This document shows, in pieces, positions 26,276 to 38,236 of a DNA stretch of 64,000 bases. The notes below the pieces were generated by a model. The model had not been told where the DNA came from, did not search any database, and saw only the letters and a list, made by a program, of their open reading frames with translations. How positions within the stretch are numbered: the stretch's first letter is position 1; each line of letters starts with the position of its first letter. The stretch covers positions 620,001-684,000 of the forward strand of contig JACAXG010000055.1 in NCBI GenBank assembly GCA_018881555.1, written 5' to 3'. The DNA comes from Amblyornis subalaris. Lineage: Eukaryota > Chordata > Aves > Passeriformes > Ptilonorhynchidae. Both the position numbers and the translations under genes were made by a program.

Positions 26276-29064
26276 CTCAGAAAGTGATCTTGGAGCTATG
26301 TGATCTTGCCTGCTTTTACCCTTATTACCCCCGACATCTGTCTTATAAACTCTTCAGAACATAAACCTTGACTTATGAGGTAAATGCCTAGCACAAAGCA
26401 CAGGATGATTGTAGGAGTCCTATGAGAAATGCAAGCAACAGTATTTGACTAGAAGTTCATTCAATTTGAAATCTAAAGTGAAAACAAGACACATGCCAAG
26501 CCAATATATATCACGAAGCCTTGAGGAAGTAATTTAATTATTTTTAAAGTTCTTTCTCATGACACTATTTTTTTCCTTCTTCCTCTCCACTCTTTTAAAA
26601 AACTCATTTTAAATAAATCTCAACACTGGTGTTAGTCTCCTTATTTACCTATGATATGTTCATTATTCCACTACGTCATATTAACTTTGGGGTGAAAAAG
26701 AATGGACTGAAGGACCGCAGCAGCAGACCTGTGGATTAGAGGCACCAATTCCTGCATTATTAGCTGAAAGGGACAAAAAGAGCAGGTGTTACTGACTTCA
26801 AGCACAACAACCCACTGGCTGGCACTGGCTATGACAAGAAAGAACAAGACTTACAAATAAAGAATCTTTATGAGAATAAAATATCACGATGGTATGAAGG
26901 TTATGAGAGCTCCAATATTATTTAGATAGAAGCAAACTAACATACTTGTCCTTGAATAAAGTCTCTCAGATTAATTAAATAATCTGTAGGAAATTGTCAA
27001 AATAATCTAATTGCTCATGCAGTGTTTCTTCTTCATGTGTGTTTCTAACTACACAGTCACTAAGAACATTTTTCCCTTTGAATAGTGATAAAAAATTCAA
27101 CACCCAGCAAACACAGTATTTCTTTCATTTCCAGCTATCATATAACAAGGCAATGATAAAGTACAGTATCTTCTCCTCTCAACACAAGAAAATACATTTC
27201 CAAAGACAAAATCAGAGTAATTTGACTTCTGAAACTTTTCAAATCTATTTCTATATGCTACGTGTTGAGCACAAATCTCTCAACTGAGCACAGCAAGGAC
27301 TAACTTGTGCCTGTCTTGCTTCATGAGGCTGGGCATGCTTCTTTCTTCAAAATCAGCGGAGGTGCCTATCTGGGAGTCTCCACCAGGATAAGCTGCAGTT
27401 CTGTGGTCAAGCCTAAAATATTCCTGGAGACTGTGGCCTTGACCTACAATTTATAGGAGCAAAAATCTTGAATTGAAATCTCGATTGAGCGTTCCGTCTT
27501 CAAATAATTTGATTTAGGTCATTACATCAGCTGAAGCTTTTTTTCCCCTGAAAACGTCATCCAAGAACAGCATCGGTGACCTGACAATACAGTGCAGTCC
27601 CACCAGTGAGCTACTATTGACGGAAGCACCTGTGCAGAAATGTTCTTACTGAGAATAATGTACAACCATTAGCGTGACTGAGCATGAAGCCATATTCTGA
27701 GAAGAACACCAAAACTGCACAGTAACATAATCCAGCTTCCTTGAAAGCACTTTTGTTTATCATCCTGAAACCAAAGCAAAGCCCACCTCATGCTTCTAAG
27801 CATGTGTGGACCAATTCCAGAACTATAAAAACAAAATTGAATAAAATCTCGGTGAGAGCAAATGACCTTTCGTCACATCAGCTGGAGCACACACACTCTG
27901 CTTGTGGGGCAGAGACAAGGCGTTATCAGCCTTTAGGTTTACCCCAGTATACAAGTTTTTGAGTATTTATGTATCACTCTGGAATGAAGCCCTGCTAATT
28001 CAAAACCATTTTTTCTACTAACCTCAGTATGATGATACTTTTACTTAAACATGCATCCATCACCAGATAATCTTTCAATACAACAGANTGTGAAAGCAAT
28101 CCAAATGTTTTTGCAGTTGTGAAAACCATCCGCAGCAGGGAGTCAAGACTAGCTGGATCCTGATCCTCAGCATGCCCTGTTCAGGCAAGAGATGCCCTGT
28201 CCCTCCAGCTGCCATGAGGCAGCACAAATCAGGAACTCTGCTGACTTTAAAACCGTGGTAGAGCAATGGAAATCAGACATCATCCTCACCAACTGAGTTC
28301 TTTAAAGCTTCAGGCTTACTAAGGTAAAAACAGAAAATTTGGCCAGTTCTGTGCTTCAGCACCACTTGCTGAAGCGTTAAATTGACTGAGGCATCTTTCC
28401 TACTCAGTTTGGCTCATGCATGGCCTCTGAGTAGTGACAAGCATGGGGTGAGTTTCTGCAGGTCTTATTTTTGAGTCATTTTCTCTAAACTCCTCAATGC
28501 ACCATGCTTTAATATTTATGGAAATGTATCTACAAAACATGTAACCTCTTATAAATTTCCATGGTGATGTCTGTGTGAGTACTTCTAACTTCAGAAGTAT
28601 TTGTTAATTTTCATGACAAAAAGGCTTTGCAATCACATTAAGTGCAAGAATTTTGACATGGAAAGGTGATTCCTCTCAAAGAGATGAGAGAGATGTGCAA
28701 ATAAGGTTCTGAATGGACATGCTGTCACAATTTTACATGGAACATCAACAATACATCCCTAGAATAATATGCTTTCATTTTATCTTGTATAAGTTCATAA
28801 AATATTCATCTCCTTTCCCAGCCACGCTGTGAGATCAATCTCAGCAGCACTGTTAGTTCATATGAAATGTAAAATGAAACCGATTATAAACATGAAAGAG
28901 GAAAGTATCATTTTGTCTAATCCAAGGGAAATGAAAGTGCACCAAGGAAAAAAGAATCCAGAGAATAGGTCCACCATAGTTTGCTAATCTAAGATAGCAT
29001 CACATACGAGCAATAACCAAATGTTTATGGATATTTTAATGGTGAGGTGGATCACAGAATACGA

Positions 29065-29185
29065 AATATTAAAATGGGAAAATGAAGAGACTGGATAACT
29101 TAAACTAGCAAGTGCACAAACTGGTGCCATGGCAGTGGCTAAANTGTGAATTCAAACCCAGGCTGTTACCCAGCCACTTCATCTG
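29065..29185 (-). mobile_element. MIR relic, antisense
   Basis: The segment contains AAATGGGAAAATGAAGAGAC, ACTTAAACTAGCAAGTGCAC, GGCAGTGGCTAA and TTCAAACCCAGGCTGTTACC, which in this order resemble the reverse complement of MIR from the core back to the tRNA-derived B-box region. Confidence 0.55.
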
Positions 29186-29592
29186 CTATTTTTCAGAATA
29201 CCAGCCACCACAGCCCTGGGTGCTGTGAGGATCTCAGCAGCAGTAATTCACAGTGAGCCTCACACTTCTCTTTCCTTTCACCATGAGATAGTTGTAGGTT
29301 TTCTATCTTTCTACTGTCAGGCTAAATTTAAAGGATTATTTTCTGATAGGGTGTCGTGTGCAGCTTTGTTTCTGTCTTATTTTGTCTTCTACTGTGGATA
29401 TTTACTGGGATGCAATTTAGACTTGCACTGCTGTAGAAAGAGGCTATCATTTGTTTATTTCAATGGCTCTTTCCAGATTTATTTTGACAGACTGTCTCCA
29501 GAACTTTGTCCCTGGGGAAGTTTTTGACCTCTAACAAATTTTCTATATCTCACCTTAATCAACTCATGAGCAGCTAGCAAGAGCTGCACGGG

Positions 29593-29646
29593 AAGTATAC
29601 AATACCAAGGTTTGACAGGAACTATACAATACCAAAGTTCAATAGG
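29593..29646. repeat. Two-copy 27-bp tandem repeat
   Basis: Units starting AAGTATACAATACCAAGGTT (29593) and AACTATACAATACCAAAGTT (29620) share most positions, including TATACAATACCAA. It is a simple local duplication with no recognised function. Confidence 0.8.
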
Positions 29647-32600
29647 AAAAGAGAAACTGGGAAAGACCACATTTAAAACGAAAGTCAATACAGAGACGGT
29701 CAGAAGAGAACAAAATGTTTCCTGCAATCTTATAAACCAATTGTAAACTACACTATTTAGATGAACTTCAGTTTTCTCCTCAGTCCCAGAGGCTGCATTT
29801 CTCTTTCAGTACAGCCATGGAGACTATTTTCTTCACATCCAGAAGTGGTCGGATTTGCCCTCTGCAAGAGCTATTGCCACAACAGAAATCCTCCAAGGGG
29901 TTGAGACAGCTGACTATNACCCATTACTTTCCATCCAAAGCAGATGTATGCTTTACAAAATGTTGACATTTACAATTAAATAACAGATTATTTTGAAGCA
30001 CCGATGGCCAAAACTATGGAATATTTTGGTCTAAGACAAATAAAAACCCAACTGAACACACAATAATTCTTCTTTTGCTCTGTAGTACAGTAAAACATGT
30101 ATTTTTTTNATCAAACTTTTGAGAATTTGGTGGACTCGGGAAAAGAGTTTTTAGATAAATAGCCTGAGGTTTTAACCTTTCTGAAGCAAGTGTTCTCAAA
30201 AGCTGAAGCTAGGAAATTGGAAAAGATTATATTAGTAATAACTTTAGGCTCACACTAGTAAAACTAAGTTCATAGAAGACACTTGTAACTGTAGTACATG
30301 TGGTAACAAATTTCTAGTGATTTTTGGGTGAAATTTGCAACTGAGAAGGTTAGGAATTTTAAATTTTTATCAAAAGAAATAAAGGGTTTAGAATTTTCTC
30401 AGAATCCCAAGGAGAACATTTAGAACTCCAAGCAGAAGTAATCAACTAAGACACTCTGGAGCTCCACTGGTGGGAAGATCAGCTATTACAAACTTTTTGG
30501 GCAACTAAGGACACAGGCAAAATTTTTGTCAATTTGGATTTAAGCATCTGAATTCCTAGTCCTAGATGAATATATGTCCTGTGGTGGATCTATATTGTAG
30601 TGCTGAGAAGCTTATGAAAGAACAAGACTGTTGGGTAGCTGGCATGTTAAATAGAAAACTGTAGAGACAAGAGGAATCATGCCCATACTGAAACTGAAAA
30701 AATAAGAGATAGCAATGTCATGTAGTTATCATTCAGTCACACAAGAAGCATGTGCTGAAGAAGGAAATTTAATGTCTTCTGAGTTCAAGTCCAACATTAC
30801 AAACAGTTACAAGGCAGAGAACTCCATTCCTGCATAAATAATAGAAGGCAATGGATGTATTTTCTTTTTATGCCCTTTGGCACATGCAGTACATAATTTT
30901 CTGTTTGAGGAATTCACTTATTTAAAATGTGGCGTACTGAAAATAAAAACAGAATTCAGTTACTTTTTTACTGAATCTGCAATGTTACAGTAGGAAGGAT
31001 TCCTTTCCAGCTACCAAATATGATTATTTATGAAGTCTCACACTTCAGCTTACTCACGTGCTCAACTTTACCCCCAAAAGTACAATGACTTACTGGTTCC
31101 TGTGTTTACAGGCTCAGATTTACACGAATAATAAAGGCATTTGTGTTGTCTGGTGAACGTGTTTCATTATGTGCTGTTGTTACTTTTACTCACGGGAAAT
31201 CCCTTGTGCTAGATACCCTTACGTTCACACTAAGGACCAGTTCACATGCCCTCTGGGATGAACCAATGGAAGAGACTAACAGAATGATCTTGGCAAGTCA
31301 CAAAGTCCTTTTCAAGCTCTTCAGGGGCCAGGCAGAAAATCTGCTCGCTCACCCGCTCAGCCACATGCTGAGACACTTGCTCTGTCAGAGACAAGAACAA
31401 CCTTATTGTACNGATACCCCTCTATTCCTGTAAAAATGAAACAAAATTATCTGAAAGAGTTCAGCTGATGCAAAAGGACCTCGTATGTGGTTTAATTTCC
31501 TCAGAATATATTTTTAAATAGAAGACCAAAGCAAACTATGCATTTCTGGTATTACTGGCCTAGGCCCAAAGCACAAAACCCAGTGATGATAAGATGGCAA
31601 AACTTTACCGATACATAGTCAACTCAAAACTCTAAAACCTTATGCTTCCTGTAAGAAAATGCTGCTGAGGAACACTGTATCCTTGAATCATCCTTTAATT
31701 ACAATATCCTTCACTCTCTCCTGATCTTAACAGGTATGACCTGCCATTCTACTCACCAAGTTTTCTTGGTCTCTAAACCTGAAAACTGCCACCGTTTCCT
31801 GATTTGAGGATCAACNAACACACAGATCTGCTTTGGGAAAACTGCTAAGGCTCATTCCATCTAACCTCCCACTTCTCTGCCAAACAGCAGATGCCTGTGC
31901 TGGGGTCTGTCTGGCTCACATCACTGCCCACCTCCAGANGGCAAAGCTAATGCCCTTGGAGCACCTCCACCACCTCTACAAGGTATTGTTTTNGATTAAT
32001 ACAACTGCAGTTAGAAATGAAGAGTTCATTCAGCTTAATCNATCCATAGCACATGTGAAATCAGAAATGCTCTATGCATTACCTNCTGTTAATGTCATCT
32101 GTCTTAATGGTAATGAGCACTTAAAAAAATTGAGATAAATAAATTACTAGAGACTCATTTGAAATAGCAAAATAACACCCACAGGATGCCCTTCCCCCAT
32201 CCAGGAGTATTTCCAATATTTCTTGACATATTTATTAAAAGCTCCATTTTTGGCAGATGTCCTAGTGTTGTACATATATTTTGGTAAACATGGAGTTATT
32301 TAGAAATTTATTTTAATTACAAGACAAATCACCAACCGCAATACTATACTAGCAGAATGACTATAAACTTTAATTAAGAAATGGTGACCACTTTAGTAGA
32401 CTGGACTTTAGTAGAGCAGATGACTCAGCAAAGTGACTGTGATAAAATTTGTGAAAATGAAGGATAACAGGATGTTATGTCTTGTAATTCCTCTTTGCAG
32501 CCATTTGCTTCCTACCCCACTTCTGTACTAAAAACCAAGACAAAATGAAAGGGCAGGGCTACTGAGAGACAAACCTACTGACTCTCTTGGCTCCCTCTCC

Positions 32601-34223
32601 AAATGCCTTAGTCCATTTTTGTCCAGACCAGAGACCCTGCTCCCAGTGACAGCNGGACACTCATGATTGTCTTTGGAAAAGGAGACCATTACCTTGTCCC
32701 ACCAGTGAAAACATCTTAGCACTTTCCAGTCAAGGTACCTTTCCAGCTCCCCTCCCATCTTCAGCTGTCTGTACTTACGCATCTCATATTCCCAGATATG
32801 TGGGGTCTTGGGTTTGTTTATCCTTTGAGTCCACTTTNGTGAAGTCCCTCACACTCAGAGCTTTGCACCTCTGACCAGGCCCCCCAGCAAAGCAGGTGAA
32901 ATGACCTGCAGAATACAAATGTCAGGAATTTCTCGTCGCTTTCTTCCTCTCTACATGTGTCTGTTCCACCTCTAGAACACAAGTAATTCTGAGGGAAAAT
33001 GAACTGAAGAACTCTGGTTTCCCACAGACTTATACTGAGGCTGATAACGAGCTGTAATTGAAACTTTTCTCATTACCAAGACATTTATATGGTCTCTCAA
33101 CCATGTGAATCACTGTTTAATAAGAGGCTAGTTCATGTTACAGCCTTTGGGACATTTACAGGATCTCTCAGCCCTACCCAGCTGCCTGTTTTCATGAAAT
33201 AACTTAATTATATTTGAGATAGATTTGGGTGAAACTGCCCAACAGCTTCAAAAGTTATTGGAGAAGTAAAGTAGACACAGCCAAGCACGATCACATAAAG
33301 GCCTGTTTCCATAGAAACCTCGAGGAAAAACAGCAATACAATTTCAGAAAAATTTCATTGCAGAGTCACTTTAATTGAAATTTTAAAAATATCTGACCAT
33401 CTTTAAATCACANGCCATAACAAAAAGTATATTTCTCCTGCCTTATCCCATTCAGCACCCTGTCTGCAGACCCTTGCCTTCATGTATCCTGCTCTCCCAT
33501 ATCCTGCAGGCACAAAAACTACACTTCTTAAAGCCAGAAGGTTGTTCTGCCTGTATTTTGTCAACCTCCACTTCGGATGGAAACTTATTTTTTTAGGCAA
33601 GGCAAGCTTGCCAGAAAGACATGCCAATTGCTACACTCCACTGCTCGCACACGAGTGAGGCATATGACAGAACTAATTAAAGGGAGAGCCCACAGGAGGA
33701 GCGAGCTACAGTACCACCTGTATCTCACAGTGTATCCCACTGCTCCGGCCCAAGGGAAGCAGTGCAGGTTGGTCTTTGGCCGCTAAGGCCAAGTAACAGA
33801 AGGCAACCTGTGCGAGGGTGGTGAACACCTGGCAGGTGACAGTCAGTAAATCTCATGGAAAGGACTGTCACCTCTCTCTTATACCCTCTTCAGGCGTTGC
33901 ACCCACCTGAGCCATCAGGTCTGGCCTCCTGCGCCACAGCAACCAACGTGAACAATAACACCCATGTGCAACTCAATGAACTCAGTGTGAGACCCCCGAG
34001 CGGAGTGAAACCACTCTGCAAACGCCCGCAACACCGCGATCCTCGAAGCAAACAGGTGTCGCTTGGTTTTGTAGCCACAGCCCGAATCCCGGCTGCCTCT
34101 GGTCCTTCCCGGCGACGGGCAGAGCTCCTGGACCTCACGACTCTTCTCCGCTCCGGCTCGGGCAGCTCCCGCGGTGCCCCCGCCCGGTGCGGGGTGCTGC
34201 CGGTCCCCTCGCGCTCGCAGCNC

Positions 34224-34280
34224 GGGGCCGGGCCCGGCCGGAGCGGGGGCGGAGCGGGGCCGGGCCCGGCCGGAGCGGGG
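34224..34280 (+). repeat. 31-bp period GC tandem repeat in the MAGI2 promoter, G-quadruplex prone
   Basis: A 26-base unit beginning GGGGCCGGGCCCGGCC occurs at 34224-34249 and again at 34255-34280 with only the last base changed, a period of 31 bases. Each copy has several runs of three or more G, and a GGGCGG box falls at each junction. The array is therefore both a cluster of Sp1-like sites and a potential G-quadruplex. An N lies just upstream at 34222. Confidence 0.8.
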
Positions 34281-34554
34281 CGGGCGGCGGGGGCAGCGCG
34301 GGGTTCGGCCGGGGCAGCGCCACCGCTCCCCCGCGCGCCCCCTCCCGGCCGGGCCGCGCTGCGCTGCACTGAGGGGGCCGGGCGGGGGTCGCCGCTCTCC
34401 CTCCCGCCCGCCAGGCGCCCTCGCCCCCCCGCCCGGGCCGTTCTCCGCCTTCTGCCGGCCGTGCCAGGCAGCCTCTCTCTCGGCCTTCACTACCGGGTCA
34501 GGCGAGGCGGGAGCGGCGAAGCAGCGCCCGCCTCGCTCCGGCACCGACACCGAC

Positions 34555-34633
34555 ACCCCTCCTCCTCCTCCCCGCGCCGCGGCCGTCCCCTCCCTCCTGC
34601 TGCCTCCCTCTCTCCTCCCTCCTCCCTCCTGCC
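34555..34633 (+). repeat. C/T-rich (CCTCCT-type) tract upstream of the predicted 5' UTR
   Basis: About 80 bases are nearly all pyrimidine with repeated CCT/TCC triplets, broken by a short CG-rich block (about 34572-34586). Tracts like this are common in TATA-less GC promoters, where they bind Sp/KLF or MAZ-type factors, and they can take up non-B DNA forms. It ends just before the candidate uORF region. Confidence 0.6.
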
Positions 34634-34690
34634 AGTTTCTCTACAACTAGTACATCCACGCGCAGGCAGGGTCCGGCCGCCGCGGCTGCC

Positions 34691-34705
34691 ATGGATATCA
34701 GCTAA
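34691..34705 (+). promoter_or_regulatory. Four-codon upstream ORF (MDIS-stop) in the predicted MAGI2 5' UTR
   Basis: An ATG in the context GCTGCCATGG has G at -3 and G at +4, close to the optimal Kozak sequence and stronger than the main start. It reads Met-Asp-Ile-Ser and stops at TAA. It lies 215 bases upstream of the MAGI2 ATG and in a different frame, so initiation here needs reinitiation or leaky scanning to reach the main ORF. There is no other ATG between the two. If the mRNA starts upstream of 34691, which the CpG-island layout suggests but does not prove, this element should lower translation of MAGI2. Confidence 0.6.
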
Positions 34706-34905
34706 AGCCGGGCGGAGCGGGCACAGAGGCGCTCCCCGACCCAGCTCGCAGTCCGCGGGGCCGCCGGCCGGCACAGCCGCGGCCGCTCCCGCCCGCCCCG
34801 AGCCTGCCCGGAGGAGCCCGGCTGCCCCGGGGAGGGGGGCAGAGAGGGAGGGAGGGAAGAAGCACGGACTGCAGGGAGGGAGTCGGGCAGAGCATCCCCA
34901 CGGCA

Positions 34906-35206
34906 ATGTCCAAGGGCTTGAAGAAGAAAAGCCACTGGACGAGCAGAGTCCACGAGATCGTGATCGTGAGGAACCCGGAGGGACAGCTGGGCTTCGAGCT
35001 GAAGGGGGGCGCCGAGAACGGGCAGTTCCCCTACCTGGGGGAAGTGAAGCCCGGCAAGGTGGCCTATGAGGGCGGCAGCAAGTTGGTGCCGGAGGAGCTG
35101 CTGCTGGAGGTGAACGAGACCCCCGTGGCCGGGCTCACCATCAGGGATGTGCTGGCCGTGATCAAGCACTGCAAGGACCCCATCCGCCTCAAGTGCGTCA
35201 AGCAAG
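34906..35206 (+). CDS. MAGI2: MAGI2 first coding exon (partial gene): N-terminus and PDZ0 domain
   Basis: The exon encodes 100 complete residues plus the first base of codon 101. I recognise the start (MSKGLKKKSHWTSRVHE), the PDZ carboxylate-binding loop GQLGFELKGG at about residues 26-35, and the segment ELLLEVNETPVAGLTIRDVL at about residues 64-83 as the N-terminus of MAGI2 (S-SCAM/AIP1). MAGI1 and MAGI3 share the fold but diverge at many of these positions. The family is a multi-PDZ, WW and guanylate-kinase-like scaffold at synapses, podocyte slit diaphragms and cell junctions, binding PTEN and receptors. Only the PDZ0 part (about residues 17-100) is encoded here. The ATG has G at -3 and T at +4, an adequate context. 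No other ATG lies between it and the upstream ORF 215 bases earlier. The exon ends AAG|GTAAGG in phase 1, so the next exon must begin by completing a Gly codon, which fits the family. Later exons lie outside the window. Confidence 0.95.
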
Positions 35207-35212
35207 GTAAGG
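35204..35212 (+). other. MAGI2: MAGI2 exon 1 splice donor
   Basis: AAG|GTAAGG matches the U1 consensus closely, with the cut between 35206 and 35207. It falls exactly where the PDZ0-encoding exon should end, after the CVKQ residues, leaving one base of the following Gly codon. Reading on would give GKAGMG, unlike any MAGI protein, which supports this boundary. Confidence 0.92.
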
Positions 35213-35425
35213 CGGGCATGGGCCCCCAGTCTCTGCCCAGCCCCTGGGGGCCGGGGCAGGTCTGGGGGAGCGGAGGGGGAGCAACTTTGTTGCTGCAGTT
35301 TGACTTTCCCCCTCCCCGCCGGAGCCGCCCCCTCCCCGCCGGCGGGGGGAGGATGCGAGCGGCGCTGCGCGGTACCCGCAGCCGGGCGAATTAAATGTGC
35401 GTCAGTGACAGCGCTTCGCCATGCC

Positions 35426-35448
35426 GGGGGGGGCCGGGCGGGGGGCGG
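35426..35448 (+). repeat. G-run cluster at the start of MAGI2 intron 1 (candidate G-quadruplex)
   Basis: Runs of eight, three, six and two G, separated by one or two bases, lie on the coding strand about 220 bases after the splice donor. On this strand the motif could fold in the non-template DNA or in the nascent RNA. G-rich starts of first introns are common in vertebrate CpG-island genes. Confidence 0.55.
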
Positions 35449-38207
35449 CGGCAGCACCCCCTGCAGCCCCTGTCTCACGGGGACGGGTCCCCGCCCGACC
35501 CGACCCGACGCATCGGCCCCGGCCCCCGCCGCCCCTCCGGCCGCTGCTGCCGCTGGCGCTGCCGGGGGGTCCGGAGCGGCGGCCGGGCTGGGCTGCGGAG
35601 CGGGGCTTGCCCTTGGCTTCGCCTCGCTCCGGGCGCCGTGGCGTGGGGACAGGGGCTGCCGCCGCCGCGCGCCGGGTCCCTGGTGGCGTCCAGGGTGGCT
35701 TTAGCATCTCTTAAGTGTCATTAGCGGAAAAGTCATTCATTTGATCCCTGGTGTAAACGATCGCTAATCCTAGGGAACGGGGAGCTCAGAGCAAGTGGGA
35801 GGAGAGGCAGAGAGAAACTTTTGGGAGAGAACGGTATACTCTTGCCTCGCCTCCGTTTCTGTTATTTATTTTGAAGTACTATAATAGGTTAATGCATTTC
35901 CAGGAAAGTCAATAGAGAAACGACGCCACAGATGCTGTTTACATGTTTGTTTCTGTTCTCTTTAAACTATGCTGAATTGAGGTCTCTGCAGCTGAACGCT
36001 TGTGAGGAGGTTTCCGCTACCCCAGCAGCATTTCTGGAGCACAGGAGCTGCTCTGGGAACCGAGTCTGTAGGTGCTCCTTGGCTATGGGTGGTGCAGCGG
36101 CTGTAGGCGTATCGCTAAAGTACGCATTCCAGCCGGGCAGTGAGCCCAGCCATTGAAAACTTGGGAATTTCTGCGGTGGGAAGTTTTTAGATACCATGCA
36201 TCAGAGGCGCCTGTGCTCTGCAACTACAGCCATCAGCCTGTGCTTAGAGGACACAGAGGAGAGTCCCTCTGACATTGGGTATAATTTAGCAGTTTAACTT
36301 CCTTGTTGTAATTGGCGGTTTATTCTTGAAAGTATAATTTGTGATACTTCTGGATGCTTGAAGAATATAACAATTATTAGTTTATCCAAACATGACAGAA
36401 CCAGTAGAAAGAATCTGATTTCTACTCAGGCCTTCAGAATGTACTTTATGATATCAGTTAGCATCTACATGNGGTCAAACCTATAAATACAGATATGACC
36501 TGGGATTTTTCTATTTGTCCTTATGGGTAAGTTGTGCAATATGCTGTAGATCATATCTTGACAGTCAGGCTATGCGGGGAGACACAGTAGTTCATGTGAT
36601 AAGTGAAGATTAGAAATGAGTATAATGGATTCTGTCTTAGCAGTATAGTGTCATCTCTGGGCACCTGTACTCCAGGAAACCTGCTCTGTAGCTTCCTCTT
36701 TTTCTCAGTAATTCTAGTGTGAATGGTCTTATTGTGATGGGATTCAAAAAGAAGCAGCAGTTGAAGTGTCAAGAAGTGTAGATTGTCTGTTATTTAAATT
36801 TTTTTTTTCAGAAATCTTAGAGATGCTTTATAATAAGGCAAATTTAAGGTTACTTTGTGTTACTATGTGAAACAGTCTGTGTCCCATCTCATCACAATTT
36901 TTCTAATATTTCTCTTTAAGTCAAAGCAACTGCTAGTGATTCATTAATGTGTGCACCCTTAATAAATTACCTGTCATATGTGAATTAGGGACATTAGTCA
37001 GGCTTTTAGTCTGGGAATTACTGCAAGTTTCTTCATAAGACATAAAGGATAAATTCTGAATTCCACCGAATTCTGTATATCTGTATCTATATATATATAT
37101 GTCTGAGNAGTTTCAGTTCAGTATGTTAGCTGACTGCAGTTTTGATGCGAGTTCTCAAAGCACTGGCCACATGACTGTGTGTTTGGAAGTGGCAGTTCAG
37201 CATAGATTCTTGGACTGAGAAAGACTTCCTGGCTGGACTGATCTTTCTTCTGCTCCAGCATCCTTTACGCCAAAGGGAGAGGCCTTCTGGATCCAACTTC
37301 CTATTTAAAAAAAAGTCAGTGGTTTGTGCGTTTTACTACCTGACTCCTCCTTCAAGTGTAAGCCAGTGTAGTCGCTGCACCCTTCGGTGACAAAGCACAG
37401 ACAGCCACGTTACAGCAACATTACTATTCCCTAACAGTGCTTTTCAGCAGTGTGTAGGAGAGAAAAGGCTGAGCAATAAAATCTTTGTATGTTTTTGTAA
37501 CTTTTGTTCTCCTTTTAATTACAAAGCACCTTTAGTGTGCTGGAACAAGGTTAATGACTCCATTATCATTGTTTCCGCATAATTTATCAATGATATCTCT
37601 GTCAATTACAATAGCATGACCTTGAATGCACCATGTGACTGTAGCTGCTTCTTCAGTGCTGCCTAGGAATGAAGTCAGAGAGAAATGTGGAGGTAGGACA
37701 CGACTATTTATACTGTGATCCTTAAGAGACTGTGAGTATTTCTCTTGTTTGAAACTTTTGACAATTCAGCAGTGAGAATTCACTTGTAGATAAAATCAGG
37801 GAATGGCTAATTCAGTTTTCAAGAATTAGCTTAACTGTTTTGAAGTACAGAAAATAAAGATGCTTTCATGATTTTTCATTATGTTATGTTTGATTAAACA
37901 NTTCCCTTCCGAAATAATTAAATACTTCATAATTTATCACATTACTAGGTGAAATACTCCTTTTAAGAAGTCTGATGGAATATTACTGTTCTATGTTAGC
38001 TTAACATCTTGAGTTAAAAAANCCCCAAACATATAATGTAGGAGTTGCTGCATATCATGAGGAGGAGTAAACTTCATGAGAAACTGATTTGTAGTTCCAT
38101 TATATGATTCAACATGAACTCTCCTAAGTATGATACCTAATAAAAAGGGTTTTAATGGAGAAAATTATGCCTGGTTTTGCATGGGGAGAAGACTGTAAGA
38201 ATCATCA

Positions 38208-38236
38208 TTTTTATTATTATTACTATTATTATTATT
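38208..38236. repeat. (ATT)n microsatellite, imperfect
   Basis: About nine TTA/ATT units with one interruption (ACT), in MAGI2 intron 1, 60 bases before a run of ambiguous bases. Confidence 0.85.

Larger units (their letters stand above)
26280..33850. other. Non-genic sequence upstream of the MAGI2 CpG island
   Basis: Contains an antisense MIR relic (29.1 kb) and a two-copy tandem repeat (29.6 kb). No coding exon is recognised. Distal regulatory elements of MAGI2, or exons of a divergent non-coding RNA, could lie here but have no signature I can read. Confidence 0.6.
33880..35710. promoter_or_regulatory. CpG island: MAGI2 promoter, 5' UTR, exon 1 and start of intron 1
   Basis: This block is dense in C, G and CpG, in sharp contrast to the AT-rich sequence on both sides. 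The densest part is about 34140-35700. It has no obvious TATA box near the likely transcription start, several GGGCGG-type Sp1/KLF sites (for example near 34245 and 34278), and a long C/T-rich tract before the 5' UTR. These are hallmarks of a TATA-less promoter with dispersed starts. I cannot place the start site exactly; the most likely zone is about 34300-34680. Long open frames on both strands here (for example 33855-35069 +) arise because GC-rich DNA has few stop codons; they show no recognised domain. Confidence 0.85.

Noticed and set aside
33855..35069. 404-codon open frame on the + strand across the CpG island
   Set aside because: It overlaps MAGI2 exon 1 in another frame, is made of Pro/Ala/Arg/Gly-rich low-complexity sequence, and is open because GC-rich DNA has few stops. 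No domain is recognisable.
34702..35478. 258-codon open frame on the minus strand opposite MAGI2 exon 1
   Set aside because: It is the antisense shadow of the MAGI2 exon and of GC-rich flanks; its middle part is the reverse complement of the PDZ0 codons.
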